DNA from: Proteobacteria bacterium UBA6921 | GTDB taxonomy: Bacteria > Pseudomonadota > Gammaproteobacteria > SG8-11 | Assembly: GCA_002450895.1 (NCBI GenBank) | Contig: DKAR01000036.1 | Span: forward strand, 236-63,869 | Length of the DNA stretch: 63,634 bases | Direction: 5' to 3' | In this document: in pieces, positions 33,271-41,334 of the stretch | Layout of the letters: every line of letters starts with the position of its first letter | How positions within the stretch are numbered: position 1 is the stretch's first letter | Position numbers and translations under genes: made by a program | Notes under the pieces: generated by a model | The model's input: only the letters and a program-made list of their open reading frames with translations | The model's database searches: none | Told to the model about the DNA's origin: nothing

Positions 33271-35037
33271 GTGATTTCAAAAGGGCATACAACGAAAATA
33301 ATACTGGCCGCATTTTGTATGGGGTCGTGGTCGCTGCTCTCGAGTGCCGCAGAAATCACCACGCCGCCGCCTGCGCCCGAACCGGGCGTGACGCCGGAAC
33401 AACCCAAGCCGGAGGCGTCGCCCGCCGACCAAGCCATGCCCGATGTTTCGCCGGAAACCCAGCGCGAGGCGGAGTCACTGGTGAATGCGGTGAAAAAACG
33501 CGTTGCGAACGAAAACCAGCAGGCGCCGCTGCCGCCGGCGGAAACCAATGCGATCCGCGTGACGCATGTTCCGGAAACCATCAAGAACGAGATTCGCGAA
33601 CAGGTCAAAGCGGAGTTGCACGATCAGATCGTGCAGGATGTCTTCACGCAGGCGCGCAATGAACAGTGGGGTTTGCCGCAGGCGCTGCCATCGTGGGTGA
33701 ACAAGTTTTCGCTGAAGGGTGATATGCGCCTGCGCGAGCAGGGGGACTATTTCGACAGCGGGAACATCGGTTGCAACATCAGCGACGGGTATGTTGACTT
33801 TAATGTCGTAAACGCCAAGGGTGGCGTCGGTAAAGCCGGCCTGGATCGCTGTATCAACACAACAGAAGATCGCCAGCGTCTGCGCACCCGTGCCCGGCTC
33901 GGGGCGGATGCAAAAGTGAACGACACGTTGAAAGCGGTGCTGCGAATAAGCACCGGCAACACACGCGATCCGGTATCCACCAATCAGACGCTTGGCAATT
34001 ATGGTGGCCGGTACGGTGTGGTGTGGGATGAAGCCTATTTGCGCTACGACGGTATGGACCTGGATCGCTTTCCCTGGCTGACGCTCTATGGCGGGCGCAT
34101 GGCGAATCCCTGGCTGTCGACTGATCTCGTTTGGGACAACGACCTGGCGTTCGAAGGCCTTGCCGGGACGATGCGCTTCAATTTGCGCGGGTCGGGAAAT
34201 TTGCTCGACATGAATGAACGGGACCGAATTCTGTTCCTCACTGTCGGTGCATTCCCGTTGCAGGAAGTCGAGCTATCAAAACGGGACAAGTGGCTTTATG
34301 GCGTTCAGCTGGGGACGGATTTGATCTTTCTTAACCAGTCTACGCTGCGAATTGGTCTCGCGTACTACCACTACGAAAACATTACCGGAGTGCGCAATTC
34401 ACTCGATTCCGTGGACTATGACTTTACCGCACCGGGGTATGTGCAAAAAGGCAATGGCCTGTTCGATATCCGCAACGACGACTCAACGTCGGATCCTCTG
34501 GGGAATTCGGATTATTGGGCGCTGGCCGCGGACTACAAACTTGCGGACCTCACCATTCAGTACGACAGTCTCGCACTCGCGCCACATCACATTGTTACAA
34601 CGATCGACGTGGTCAAGAACATCGGGTATGACAAGGGTGAAATCTGGAAGCGCACCAACGGCAATGGCGTGCAGTATGCCGGCGGATTTGCGACCAATGT
34701 GGGCGCGAGCGATTCCGAAAAAGCCGCCGCGTCCGTCAAGGAACGCTCGCTCGGATATCAGGTGATGCTCAGCTATGGATGGCCGATTGTCGCGGAGCGC
34801 TATACGTGGCGGGTGCACGGTGAATATCGTTACCTGCAACGCGACGCGGTGCTGGATGCGTTTACCGATTCAGACTTTCATCTGGGCGGCACGGATGCCA
34901 AGGGGTGGATCATCGGCGGCGACTACGCCATCGACGAGAACACTGTATTGTCATTCCGATATTTGACTTCCGATTCGATCGACGCCGCGCCGTTGTCGAT
35001 CGATTCCGTTCAGCTGGATCTTTCCGCCAAATTCTGA
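33271..35037 (+). CDS. Outer-membrane porin of the putative-porin (Porin_5-like) family
   Basis: 588 residues from the GTG at 33271, which has AAGGA seven bases upstream and gives a clean signal peptide (about 1-25, ending SSAAE); the GTG at 33229 would add 14 residues. A Pro/Glu-rich and coiled-coil-like N-terminal region (about 30-135: IKNEIREQVKAELHDQIVQ) may trimerise or bind peptidoglycan. A 16-18-stranded barrel follows, with aromatic strand ends (LKGDMRLREQGDYF, TLYGGRMANPW, IIGGDYAIDENTVLSFRYL) and a final Phe, the BAM signature. It lies 51 bp after tonB. The substrate is not evident; phosphate or phosphate esters would suit the Pho context. Confidence 0.82.
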   Translation: MISKGHTTKIILAAFCMGSWSLLSSAAEITTPPPAPEPGVTPEQPKPEASPADQAMPDVSPETQREAESLVNAVKKRVANENQQAPLPPAETNAIRVTHVPETIKNEIREQVKAELHDQIVQDVFTQARNEQWGLPQALPSWVNKFSLKGDMRLREQGDYFDSGNIGCNISDGYVDFNVVNAKGGVGKAGLDRCINTTEDRQRLRTRARLGADAKVNDTLKAVLRISTGNTRDPVSTNQTLGNYGGRYGVVWDEAYLRYDGMDLDRFPWLTLYGGRMANPWLSTDLVWDNDLAFEGLAGTMRFNLRGSGNLLDMNERDRILFLTVGAFPLQEVELSKRDKWLYGVQLGTDLIFLNQSTLRIGLAYYHYENITGVRNSLDSVDYDFTAPGYVQKGNGLFDIRNDDSTSDPLGNSDYWALAADYKLADLTIQYDSLALAPHHIVTTIDVVKNIGYDKGEIWKRTNGNGVQYAGGFATNVGASDSEKAAASVKERSLGYQVMLSYGWPIVAERYTWRVHGEYRYLQRDAVLDAFTDSDFHLGGTDAKGWIIGGDYAIDENTVLSFRYLTSDSIDAAPLSIDSVQLDLSAKF

Positions 35038-35048
35038 GGAGGCCCGTT

Positions 35049-35717
35049 ATGCAAACTCAACTTGTCTATCTTGCCGCTGCTTTGATCATGCTGGTATCCA
35101 CGGCCGGAAACGCCGAGACAGCGCGTCGCGAATCGGGTGGCGCCGATAGCGCCGCATTGCTTCGTGCACAAGGGCAGGTACGCGAAATGGCGGCGCAGCG
35201 CGACGCCCTCGCCGCCGAGAATGAAAAGCTCAAGGATGAAATGAAGAAGAAGTTGGAGGAAAAAGACGCAAAGATTGCATCGATGAACAAACGAATGGAT
35301 GCAATGCAAAACAGTTCAGAGCGATCGGACGCCGTCGCTGAAAAAACACGGGAAGTGAATCAGGCCATGCGCGACCGGATCCTCGAAACCCAGGAAAAGA
35401 TGCAGAAGCTGGTGGACAAATACAAGGAATTGGTTGCCGCGCTGCGGGTAATTGAAGACGAGCGTACGAACCTGCAAAAGACGGTTGCGCAAAAGAACTC
35501 CGAAATCGACAGCTGCGCCAACAACAACGTGACGCTCTACAACACCAGCCTGGAACTGATCGACCGTTACGAAAACAAGGGCGTATGGGATGCGATGCTG
35601 GAGAAGGAGCCGGTGACCCAGCTCAAGCGCGTTGCAATGGAAAACGCCGTACAGGATTACCGAAACCGCGTTGAATCAGCAAAGGTTGAAGTTCCGGACA
35701 GTCGCCTTTCCAACTGA
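35049..35717 (+). CDS. Periplasmic coiled-coil protein
   Basis: 222 residues from the ATG at 35049 (GAGGAGG upstream). The signal peptide is about 1-23 (ending AGNAE). Residues 45-165 form one long heptad-repeat coiled coil rich in Lys, Glu and Gln (LAAENEKLKDEMKKKLEEKD, KLVDKYKELVAALRVIEDERTN). A short helical C-terminus with a single Cys follows (SCANNNVTLYNTSLELIDRYE). It is the last gene of the ExbB-TonB-porin operon, 11 bp after the porin. A periplasmic spanning or spacer role next to TonB and porin is plausible. No enzyme motif. Confidence 0.8.
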   Translation: MQTQLVYLAAALIMLVSTAGNAETARRESGGADSAALLRAQGQVREMAAQRDALAAENEKLKDEMKKKLEEKDAKIASMNKRMDAMQNSSERSDAVAEKTREVNQAMRDRILETQEKMQKLVDKYKELVAALRVIEDERTNLQKTVAQKNSEIDSCANNNVTLYNTSLELIDRYENKGVWDAMLEKEPVTQLKRVAMENAVQDYRNRVESAKVEVPDSRLSN

Positions 35718-35888
35718 CCGCTCTCGAAATGCGAGTGTGGGATATTTAAAGGTCGCCGGACCACCTGTCGGCAAGAAATGCGTCGGATGCTATTGGCATC
35801 GTAGGTGCCGATGTGATCGGACCGTATTACGTTGCTCAATGCATTTCGAAATGCCCTCGTAGTTCAAATGCAGGACCCCTCCCGGGTT

Positions 35889-35933
35889 TGGTCACACTTG
35901 ATTCAAAGAAGCGTCATTGACACCCCGTAAAAC
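35889..35933 (+). promoter_or_regulatory. Candidate three-unit PhoB box in the 435-bp gap before the PEP-CTERM gene
   Basis: The units TGGTCAC (35889-35895), GATTCAA (35900-35906, poor) and GCGTCAT (35911-35917) lie at 11-bp steps. TAAAAC (35928-35933) starts exactly 10 bp after the last. The predicted leader to 36153 is about 213 nt. In the rest of 35718-36152 I see only small hairpins and no open frame with coding character. Confidence 0.45.
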
Positions 35934-36090
35934 ATCGCGTGCCGGGTGGGACGAGAATGCGCCGATCCAACCTCGCGCGATAGTCGCAAAACCGTTCGCG
36001 CGCACAAGTTTCCACCGGCAGGTCTTTTGCGCCGCACGATTCTGCAGATCGGGCGCTGCGATGGGCGAAGGAGTGTGGGCGATGATGTTT

Positions 36091-36112
36091 GTGGTGCCCT
36101 GCAAGGCACCAC
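36091..36112 (+). promoter_or_regulatory. Perfect 8-bp hairpin in the leader of the PEP-CTERM gene
   Basis: GTGGTGCC (36091-36098) pairs with GGCACCAC (36105-36112) around CTGCAA, 40 bases before the ATG at 36153. It may set mRNA stability or translation of the long leader. Confidence 0.45.
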
Positions 36113-36152
36113 GTCGCATGTGCGGACGCAGGGTAAACATGGAGAAGGCACT

Positions 36153-36842
36153 ATGCTCCGAAAAAAAATCATCCCGGTCTTGTTGTGCGCAGGAATGGGT
36201 CCAGTCGGCGTTGCTCAAGCAACGGCGGTGTCGTATTACATGGATCAATCCAATGTTGCCAACGCGCCCGCGATCGCTGACGGCACCGCGAATTTTCTGC
36301 AGGTGACGATCGACGACGAAGGTGCAGCCGGTTACATCAATTTCACCGTCAGTGTGCTTCCTGCGCTGGGCAGTCTGGCAGGCAGCAATTTTGGTATTGA
36401 AAAGTTTTCGTTCAACGTGACCAGTGCAGGCGTGTTACCGTCGGATTCGGGCTGTACGCCCGGGCCGTCGTGTACCGACTGGTTGCTGCCCGCCGGGTGG
36501 TCGGCAAATACGCCGCCGCCACCCAACCAGAACGATGGTTTCGGAAAATTCGACGTTGAAGTTTCCGATGGTGGCACGGCGCGGCAAACGACGTTGCAGT
36601 TTTCGTTTGCCTCGACGAACACGTTGGCGATGTTGCTGGATCCGTCGGCAAATCCCGCCGCTGAAGGCAATGCGTATTTTGCCGCTCATGTCGCAGGATT
36701 CAGCACGACAGACACGTCGAACAACATTGTGACGAGTGCTTATTTCGGAGCTACCGACTTGTTGTCGGTTCCCGTTCCGGCACCGTTGCTGTTGCTGGGT
36801 TCGGCGTTGTTGTCGCTGATTCGGTTCCGTAAAAAACAATAG
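36153..36842 (+). CDS. PEP-CTERM-type secreted protein
   Basis: 229 residues with GGAG upstream of the ATG. The signal peptide is about 1-23 (IIPVLLCAGMGPVGVAQATA). The body is Ser/Thr/Gly-rich and beta-like with one Cys pair (SGCTPGPSCTDW), resembling the Npun/PEP-CTERM surface-protein type with no known catalytic residues. The tail reads VPVPAPLLLLGSALLSLIRF then RKKQ, the VPxP variant of the exosortase sorting signal. It is probably anchored to or released from the cell surface with exopolysaccharide. It is preceded by a long leader and a candidate PhoB promoter. Confidence 0.78.
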   Translation: MLRKKIIPVLLCAGMGPVGVAQATAVSYYMDQSNVANAPAIADGTANFLQVTIDDEGAAGYINFTVSVLPALGSLAGSNFGIEKFSFNVTSAGVLPSDSGCTPGPSCTDWLLPAGWSANTPPPPNQNDGFGKFDVEVSDGGTARQTTLQFSFASTNTLAMLLDPSANPAAEGNAYFAAHVAGFSTTDTSNNIVTSAYFGATDLLSVPVPAPLLLLGSALLSLIRFRKKQ

Positions 36843-36959
36843 TGACGCTGTTGGTGATTCGCGGTCGGGTGGAAACGCCTAGGCCGCGCCTTCTTTTCGC
36901 GCAATCCCGCCGAACTTTTCCAGAGATAGTGAAAAGTCCTATTCGAACCGGACTTCGCG

Positions 36960-37015
36960 GTGTCACATCGCTGTCTCTTCTGTTTCATGAATCCGTCATC
37001 GCCACGTACTAGCTT
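36960..37015 (+). promoter_or_regulatory. Four-unit PhoB box of the PhoX-like gene
   Basis: Four units follow each other with 4-bp gaps: GTGTCAC (36960-36966), CTGTCTC (36971-36977), GTTTCAT (36982-36988) and CCGTCAT (36993-36999). TAGCTT (37010-37015) begins exactly 10 bp after the last. Four in-phase repeats would bind two PhoB dimers. Confidence 0.75.
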
Positions 37016-37100
37016 CGCACTGCTCGAATGATTGAGCAGAAAGAAGACGGAAACAACTTTGGGAAATCATCCCTAACACAACATAACCAGGAGATTTCAA

Positions 37101-38501
37101 ATGTTCCGACAGACGATCATAACCGCAGCCGCTGCCGTCGCAATGATTCCCGCGGCAGCCTGTGCAACGACCGGCCCAAGCAGCTCGCAAACACCTTACC
37201 TCACGCCGTCTGCAGCGGGTGTTGAATTCACTTCGATCCTGACCGTTGGCGATACCGTGAAGAAGAAAAACAAGGGCAGTGAAACGTATCGCATGGTCGG
37301 CATCCCCGATGGGCTGGGAGCCTATGATAACGGCGATGGCACAATCACCGTTTTGATGAATCAGGAACTCGGCAGCTCACTTGGTGCGGTTCGTGCGCAT
37401 GGTTCGAAGGGTGCTTTTGTCTCGCAATGGACGGTTCGCAAGAGCGACCTCGCCGTTCTCAAAGGCAAAGACCTGATGGAGAACGTTGTCCTCACTTCCG
37501 GTGGCTCGACGGCGTTCAACCGCTTCTGTTCCGCGGATCTCGCCGCAACGACGGCCTACTTCAACAGCACCAGCGGCAAAGGCTTCAACGAAGGCCGTAT
37601 CTTCCTGAACGGTGAAGAAACCTCCGGCGGCCGCGCCATGGCGCACATGGCATCAGGTCGCGATCAGGGCACCAGCTATGAGTTGGCGGCGCTGGGCACC
37701 GCGGCGTGGGAAAACCTGGTGGCCAGCCCGTTCGAACAGGACAAGACCGTCGTCGCGGGAATGGATGACGGTTCGATCGGCGCCAGCAAGGTTTACATCT
37801 ACGTCGGGCAAAAGCAGGAAGAAGGCAGCCCGATCGAAATGGCCGGCCTGACCAATGGGACGAGCTTCCAGGTGCTCGTGCAAGGTGCGGCGACTGAAGC
37901 TTCGATTGGTAATGACTTCTCCGGCGCGTTCTCGCTGGTCACCACCGGCGGCACCGGCCTGAACCGCGTGGAAGACGGCGCATGGGATACTGTGAATCCG
38001 AACCGCTTCTACTTCGTGACCACCGACAGCTTCAACGGTAACACCCGGCTGTGGCGCATGACGTTCAGCGACATCACCAACCCGACCGCGGGCGGCATGA
38101 TTGAGGTGCTCGTCAACGGTGTGGTGGACGGACAGAAGATGATGGACAACATCACCGTGGATGCGGCCGGCAACGTCTACATGCAGGAAGACGTCGGCAA
38201 CAACGTTCGTCTGGGCAAGATCTGGAAGTACGACACCACCGGCGCGCTGACGGAACTTGCCGAGCATGACGCCAACCGCTTTATCAACGGCGCCCCCGGA
38301 GACATCGACGGCAGCGCAACCAAGGCGGAAGACGAAGAGTCCTCCGGCATCATCGAAGTTACGAGCATGTTCGAAGGCGTCGACGGCTATGACACCGCGA
38401 ACAACCGCTACTTCCTGCTCGACGTCCAGGCGCACTACGCGACCGGCGACGCCGAAACGGTGGAAGGCGGCCAGTTCCTGATGATGAAGGCGCCCAAGTA
38501 G
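37101..38501 (+). CDS. PhoX/DUF839-family secreted protein, probable phosphatase
   Basis: 466 residues. The signal peptide is about 1-22 (AAAAVAMIPAAACA), with a Cys that could be a lipobox. The body matches the DUF839/PhoX beta-propeller family: GLGAYDNGDGTITVLMNQELG, FLNGEETSGGRAMAHM, AALGTAAWENLVASP, GAWDTVNPNRFYFVTTD, DNITVDAAGNVYMQEDVG. PhoX enzymes are calcium/iron alkaline phosphatases of the Pho regulon. The NGEE and DxAGNxYMxED signatures suggest that metal ligands are retained, but I did not align the full active site. The protein is shorter than classical PhoX and lacks an obvious twin-arginine signal. The ribosome-binding site is AGGAG. Confidence 0.75.
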   Translation: MFRQTIITAAAAVAMIPAAACATTGPSSSQTPYLTPSAAGVEFTSILTVGDTVKKKNKGSETYRMVGIPDGLGAYDNGDGTITVLMNQELGSSLGAVRAHGSKGAFVSQWTVRKSDLAVLKGKDLMENVVLTSGGSTAFNRFCSADLAATTAYFNSTSGKGFNEGRIFLNGEETSGGRAMAHMASGRDQGTSYELAALGTAAWENLVASPFEQDKTVVAGMDDGSIGASKVYIYVGQKQEEGSPIEMAGLTNGTSFQVLVQGAATEASIGNDFSGAFSLVTTGGTGLNRVEDGAWDTVNPNRFYFVTTDSFNGNTRLWRMTFSDITNPTAGGMIEVLVNGVVDGQKMMDNITVDAAGNVYMQEDVGNNVRLGKIWKYDTTGALTELAEHDANRFINGAPGDIDGSATKAEDEESSGIIEVTSMFEGVDGYDTANNRYFLLDVQAHYATGDAETVEGGQFLMMKAPK

Positions 38502-38536
38502 TCACAACACGAGTTGGTTCGTTTCATCGCAACAAG

Positions 38537-38570
38537 CGGCCCGCGGACGAAAGTTCGCGGGCCGTCTCAT
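38537..38570 (+). terminator. Terminator of the PhoX-like gene
   Basis: A 12-bp stem (CGGCCCGCGGAC against GTTCGCGGGCCG, with one G-U pair) is closed by a GAAA tetraloop, an especially stable hairpin. It is followed by TCTCATT. Confidence 0.75.
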
Positions 38571-38660
38571 TGAGGGCCCCGGACATTGCAGGACCGTTCG
38601 TCTAAAAAATTTTTGCGTGTCGCAGTATCAGAAAAAAAGAAATTAGGAAATCGCGTTTTG

Positions 38661-39014
38661 CTAGCCACCACGAGAACTACGCAGGCGCTTGGCAAGCGAT
38701 CGCATCACCTGCAGCGAGAACATCGGTGTGTTTTGGGACAAATAGACAAACCGTTTTTCGTCAACCGGAAGGACTCGGCAGGCCGTCTTTGCAACGGCGC
38801 TTGCTGTACGCGGGCTGTTTTCAATCAATCCCACTTCTCCGAGAAACGAACCGGGACCTATCGTGTCAATTGTTGTCCCGTTATGAACAATATCAACCTC
38901 GCCTTGTTGCACGATGTACATCAAACCGCCGGCGGCGTCGCCTTGGGAAAAGATCGTTATGCCGGCAGCAACGTCGGTTCCGCCCTCGGCATGTGCGAAA
39001 ATCATCGTGGTCAT
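38661..39014 (-). CDS. Stand-alone cyclic-nucleotide-binding-domain protein
   Basis: 117 residues from the ATG at 39014; a TTG at 39029 and an ATG at 39005 are alternatives. It is a single cNMP-binding jelly-roll of the CRP/PKA type: GDAAGGLMYIVQQGEVDIVHNG, the phosphate-binding cassette FLGEVGLIENSPRTASAVA with the conserved Gly-Glu and Arg-Thr-Ala, and a short C-helix. There is no DNA-binding or kinase domain, so it must act through a partner. It sits on the minus strand between the PhoX-like gene and the PAP2/GT4 operon. The ligand (cAMP, c-di-GMP or none) cannot be told. Confidence 0.85.
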   Translation of the reverse strand: MTTMIFAHAEGGTDVAAGITIFSQGDAAGGLMYIVQQGEVDIVHNGTTIDTIGPGSFLGEVGLIENSPRTASAVAKTACRVLPVDEKRFVYLSQNTPMFSLQVMRSLAKRLRSSRGG

Positions 39015-39139
39015 ATATGAGTTGTCCAATCGGCGTCGGGCCTGTTGTTCAAGCGGTTCACTATCACGCGTTCAAAACAGGCGAATTCAAAACTTCACCG
39101 TTCCCATGAGCAGGGTGCGGTGAAAACCTCAGTCATTGT

Positions 39140-39157
39140 TTTGCAGTTTTGTTACAG
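39140..39157 (-). promoter_or_regulatory. Weak PhoB-box-like repeat upstream of the cNMP-binding gene
   Basis: On the minus strand, CTGTAAC-AAAA-CTGCAAA has a good and a poor unit at the right spacing, but no -10-like hexamer follows at 10 bp. Apart from this site and the PhoB array at 39322-39361, the 400-bp gap 39015-39414 holds nothing I can name. Confidence 0.3.
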
Positions 39158-39321
39158 CCTTATTAAGGGCGGTCTCGGAATTGCTCCGCTGCGGCTTGAT
39201 GCAGCAGATTCCATGATTACAGACGGTTCCTGAAGAACAGTTATTTCCAGGCCACCGATGTTTGACCCGCGTCGCGCCGGCCGACCAGGCCCGTATCCGA
39301 TCGAGTACTCCATCTCGAGCT

Positions 39322-39377
39322 TGGTCACAATTTGGTCATGTTAGTGTCACCGTCCCGTTACCTTCGCGGCCGATATT
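39322..39377 (+). promoter_or_regulatory. Four-unit PhoB box of the PAP2-glycosyltransferase operon
   Basis: The units TGGTCAC (39322-39328), TGGTCAT (39333-39339), GTGTCAC (39344-39350) and CCGTTAC (39355-39361) lie at exact 11-bp steps. GATATT (39372-39377) starts 10 bp after the last. The leader to the ATG at 39415 is about 31 nt and has GGGAGG. Confidence 0.75.
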
Positions 39378-39414
39378 ATGTTCAATTTTTACGGCCGTCC
39401 CACGGGAGGCGACC

Positions 39415-39948
39415 ATGCGGATTCAAAGTCTGTTTCAGCGCATGGATGTGTATGAGCTGAGAATGTGCGAAGTCCTGAACCGGATCAGTCGTCTGGATTC
39501 AGTACGAAAGTTCTTCGTCGCAATCAGCCGTCTTGGCAACGGAGTGTTCTGGTATGTTTTGATCGCTTTGCTTCCCTTGATGCAGGGGGACGGGGCGATG
39601 ACTGCGTCTGTTCACATGACCGCGGTCGGGTTAGTCGGAGTCGCGATTTACAAATTTCTGAAGTCACGTTTGGTGCGCGAGCGGCCGTACATCAATCGAT
39701 CGACAATTTCCCTCGGCACCGCGCCGCTCGATGTTTATAGCTTTCCCTCGGGGCACACGTTGCACGCGGTTTCGTTTTCCGTCGTCGCTTTGTCGTATTT
39801 CCCGCATCTGTCGCTGCTGTTGATTCCATTTACTGCCTTGGTCGCGATGTCGCGAGTGGTTCTTGGGCTTCACTATCCCACCGATGTTGTCGCCGGCGCC
39901 GTGATCGGTTTATCCCTGGCCTACTCGAGTTTTCTGTTTGTCGGATGA
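39415..39948 (+). CDS. PAP2-family membrane phosphatase
   Basis: 177 residues from the ATG at 39415 (GGGAGG upstream), with several membrane helices. All three motifs of the PAP2 acid phosphatase active site are present: K83-x6-R90P91 (KSRLVRERP), PSGH at 111-114 and S146R147-x5-H153-x3-D157 (SRVVLGLHYPTD). Such enzymes dephosphorylate phosphatidic acid, phosphatidylglycerol phosphate or undecaprenyl pyrophosphate. The next gene, 37 bp on, encodes a GT4 enzyme of diacylglycerol-glycosyltransferase character, so conversion of phosphatidate to diacylglycerol for glycolipid synthesis is the most economical reading. Confidence 0.88.
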   Translation: MRIQSLFQRMDVYELRMCEVLNRISRLDSVRKFFVAISRLGNGVFWYVLIALLPLMQGDGAMTASVHMTAVGLVGVAIYKFLKSRLVRERPYINRSTISLGTAPLDVYSFPSGHTLHAVSFSVVALSYFPHLSLLLIPFTALVAMSRVVLGLHYPTDVVAGAVIGLSLAYSSFLFVG

Positions 39949-39985
39949 TCCATTGAAGTCCGAAGAAAAAGACAAGCGCAGGACA

Positions 39986-41170
39986 ATGCGAATACTTTTC
40001 ATTTCAGATGTCTATTTTCCTCGGGTGAATGGCGTGTCGACGTCGATCAAGACGTTCATGGCGGCGCTGGAGCGTCTGGGTCACGAAGTATTTCTGATCG
40101 CGCCGGACTATGGAAACAATGGTCCGGATGATGCGCGCATCATGCGCATTCCGGCACGGGTTGTGCCCTTTGACCCGGAAGATCGATTCATGTCCAGCGC
40201 CGAAATCGGAAAGCGATTCGACGCGCTAAAGTCACACGGGTTTGATTTGGTGCATATCCATACACCGTTCGTCGCGCATTATTCAGGCCTTTCAATTGCG
40301 CGCGCGCTGGATATTCCGGTATTCGAAACGTATCACACGTTTTTCGAAGAGTATCTCTACCACTACGTGCCGTTCGTCCCGAAAACATGGATGCGCGCCC
40401 TGGCGCGTCGTTTCAGCCGATCGCAGTGCATGGCGGTGGATGCCGTTGTCGTTCCATCACGACCGATGCTGGATGTGTTGTTCAAGTATGGCATCCGCGC
40501 GCATATGGAAATTATTCCCACCGGACTCGAGCTGGACCGTTTCAAAGGCGGTGATGGTGCACGTTTTCGTGCAAAGCACGGAATTTCGCAAGATCGGCCG
40601 GTACTTTTGCATGTGGGTCGTGTTGCTCATGAAAAAAACATCGAGTTTCTAATGCAGGTCGTTTCACGGATACGTTCATCGGTGCGGAACATTATGTTTG
40701 TAATTGCTGGCGAAGGCCCCGCGCTTCCCAGCCTGCGTGCGATGGCGAGCGATCTGGCCCTCGACTCTAATGTGATGTTCATTGGATACATGGATCGTGA
40801 ATCTGAACTTCTGGACTGCTATTGCGCGGCGGACCTCAAGATCTTTGCGTCACGTACAGAGACTCAGGGGCTGGTACTTCTTGAAGCTATGGCGCTGGGT
40901 GTTCCGGTCGTGTCGACAGCGATAATGGGTACGCAGGATGTATTGGCTCCGGGTTGTGGCGCCGCCATCGTCAGTGAGGATGTGCAGTCCTTTGCAGACG
41001 TTGTGACTCGACTCCTGGGCAGCCCGGAAGTGCGGACCCGAATGAGCGAAGAAGGTAAAGACTACGTGCACGAATGGTCGGCCGATGCGATGGCGCAGCG
41101 CCTCTCCGGCGTTTACGCGGACGGCATCAAGTCTTCCATCGCCGCCTCGGTCGGTGTGCTTCGGTCGTGA
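39986..41170 (+). CDS. GT4-family glycosyltransferase, candidate diacylglycerol glycosyltransferase
   Basis: 394 residues from the ATG at 39986; earlier TTGs are less likely. GT-B fold: the N-terminus MRILFISDVYFPRVNGVSTS, with the FPRVNGVS loop characteristic of lipid-acceptor GT4 enzymes (SqdX, MGS and Agt type), LLHVGRVAHEKNIEFL in the hinge, and the donor-binding Ex7E segment TETQGLVLLEAMALGVPVV. It follows the PAP2 gene in a PhoB-box operon. In several bacteria, phosphate starvation induces a GT4 enzyme that replaces phospholipids with glycolipids, and I infer that role here. Function in polysaccharide assembly cannot be excluded from sequence alone. Confidence 0.85.
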   Translation: MRILFISDVYFPRVNGVSTSIKTFMAALERLGHEVFLIAPDYGNNGPDDARIMRIPARVVPFDPEDRFMSSAEIGKRFDALKSHGFDLVHIHTPFVAHYSGLSIARALDIPVFETYHTFFEEYLYHYVPFVPKTWMRALARRFSRSQCMAVDAVVVPSRPMLDVLFKYGIRAHMEIIPTGLELDRFKGGDGARFRAKHGISQDRPVLLHVGRVAHEKNIEFLMQVVSRIRSSVRNIMFVIAGEGPALPSLRAMASDLALDSNVMFIGYMDRESELLDCYCAADLKIFASRTETQGLVLLEAMALGVPVVSTAIMGTQDVLAPGCGAAIVSEDVQSFADVVTRLLGSPEVRTRMSEEGKDYVHEWSADAMAQRLSGVYADGIKSSIAASVGVLRS

Positions 41171-41242
41171 GAAGAATCATCTCGGCACTAAGGCCGTTTC
41201 AAACGCCTGTGACCGGGTTGTCGAAGATAGAAACCGTGAACG

Positions 41243-41298
41243 TTGTCATCTAAACGCCATGCAGCTGTCATTATTGCGACACGCTCACTATTTATTGT
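41243..41298 (+). promoter_or_regulatory. Four-unit PhoB-box-like array before the PilZ pair
   Basis: TTGTCAT (41243-41249), ACGCCAT (41254-41260), CTGTCAT (41265-41271, perfect) and GCGACAC (41276-41282) lie at 11-bp steps; the second and fourth units are poor. TATTGT (41293-41298) starts exactly 10 bp later. The leader to 41335 is about 30 nt. Confidence 0.55.
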
Positions 41299-41334
41299 GG
41301 TCGCAGAACGGCAATCGACGAGGAGCTCCTGACG

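Noticed and set aside
36000..36060. Possible sigma-54 promoter (GCAC...TGCA) before a PEP-CTERM gene, as in PrsR-controlled systems
   Set aside because: The GG and GC elements are not at the required spacing of consensus -24/-12 promoters.
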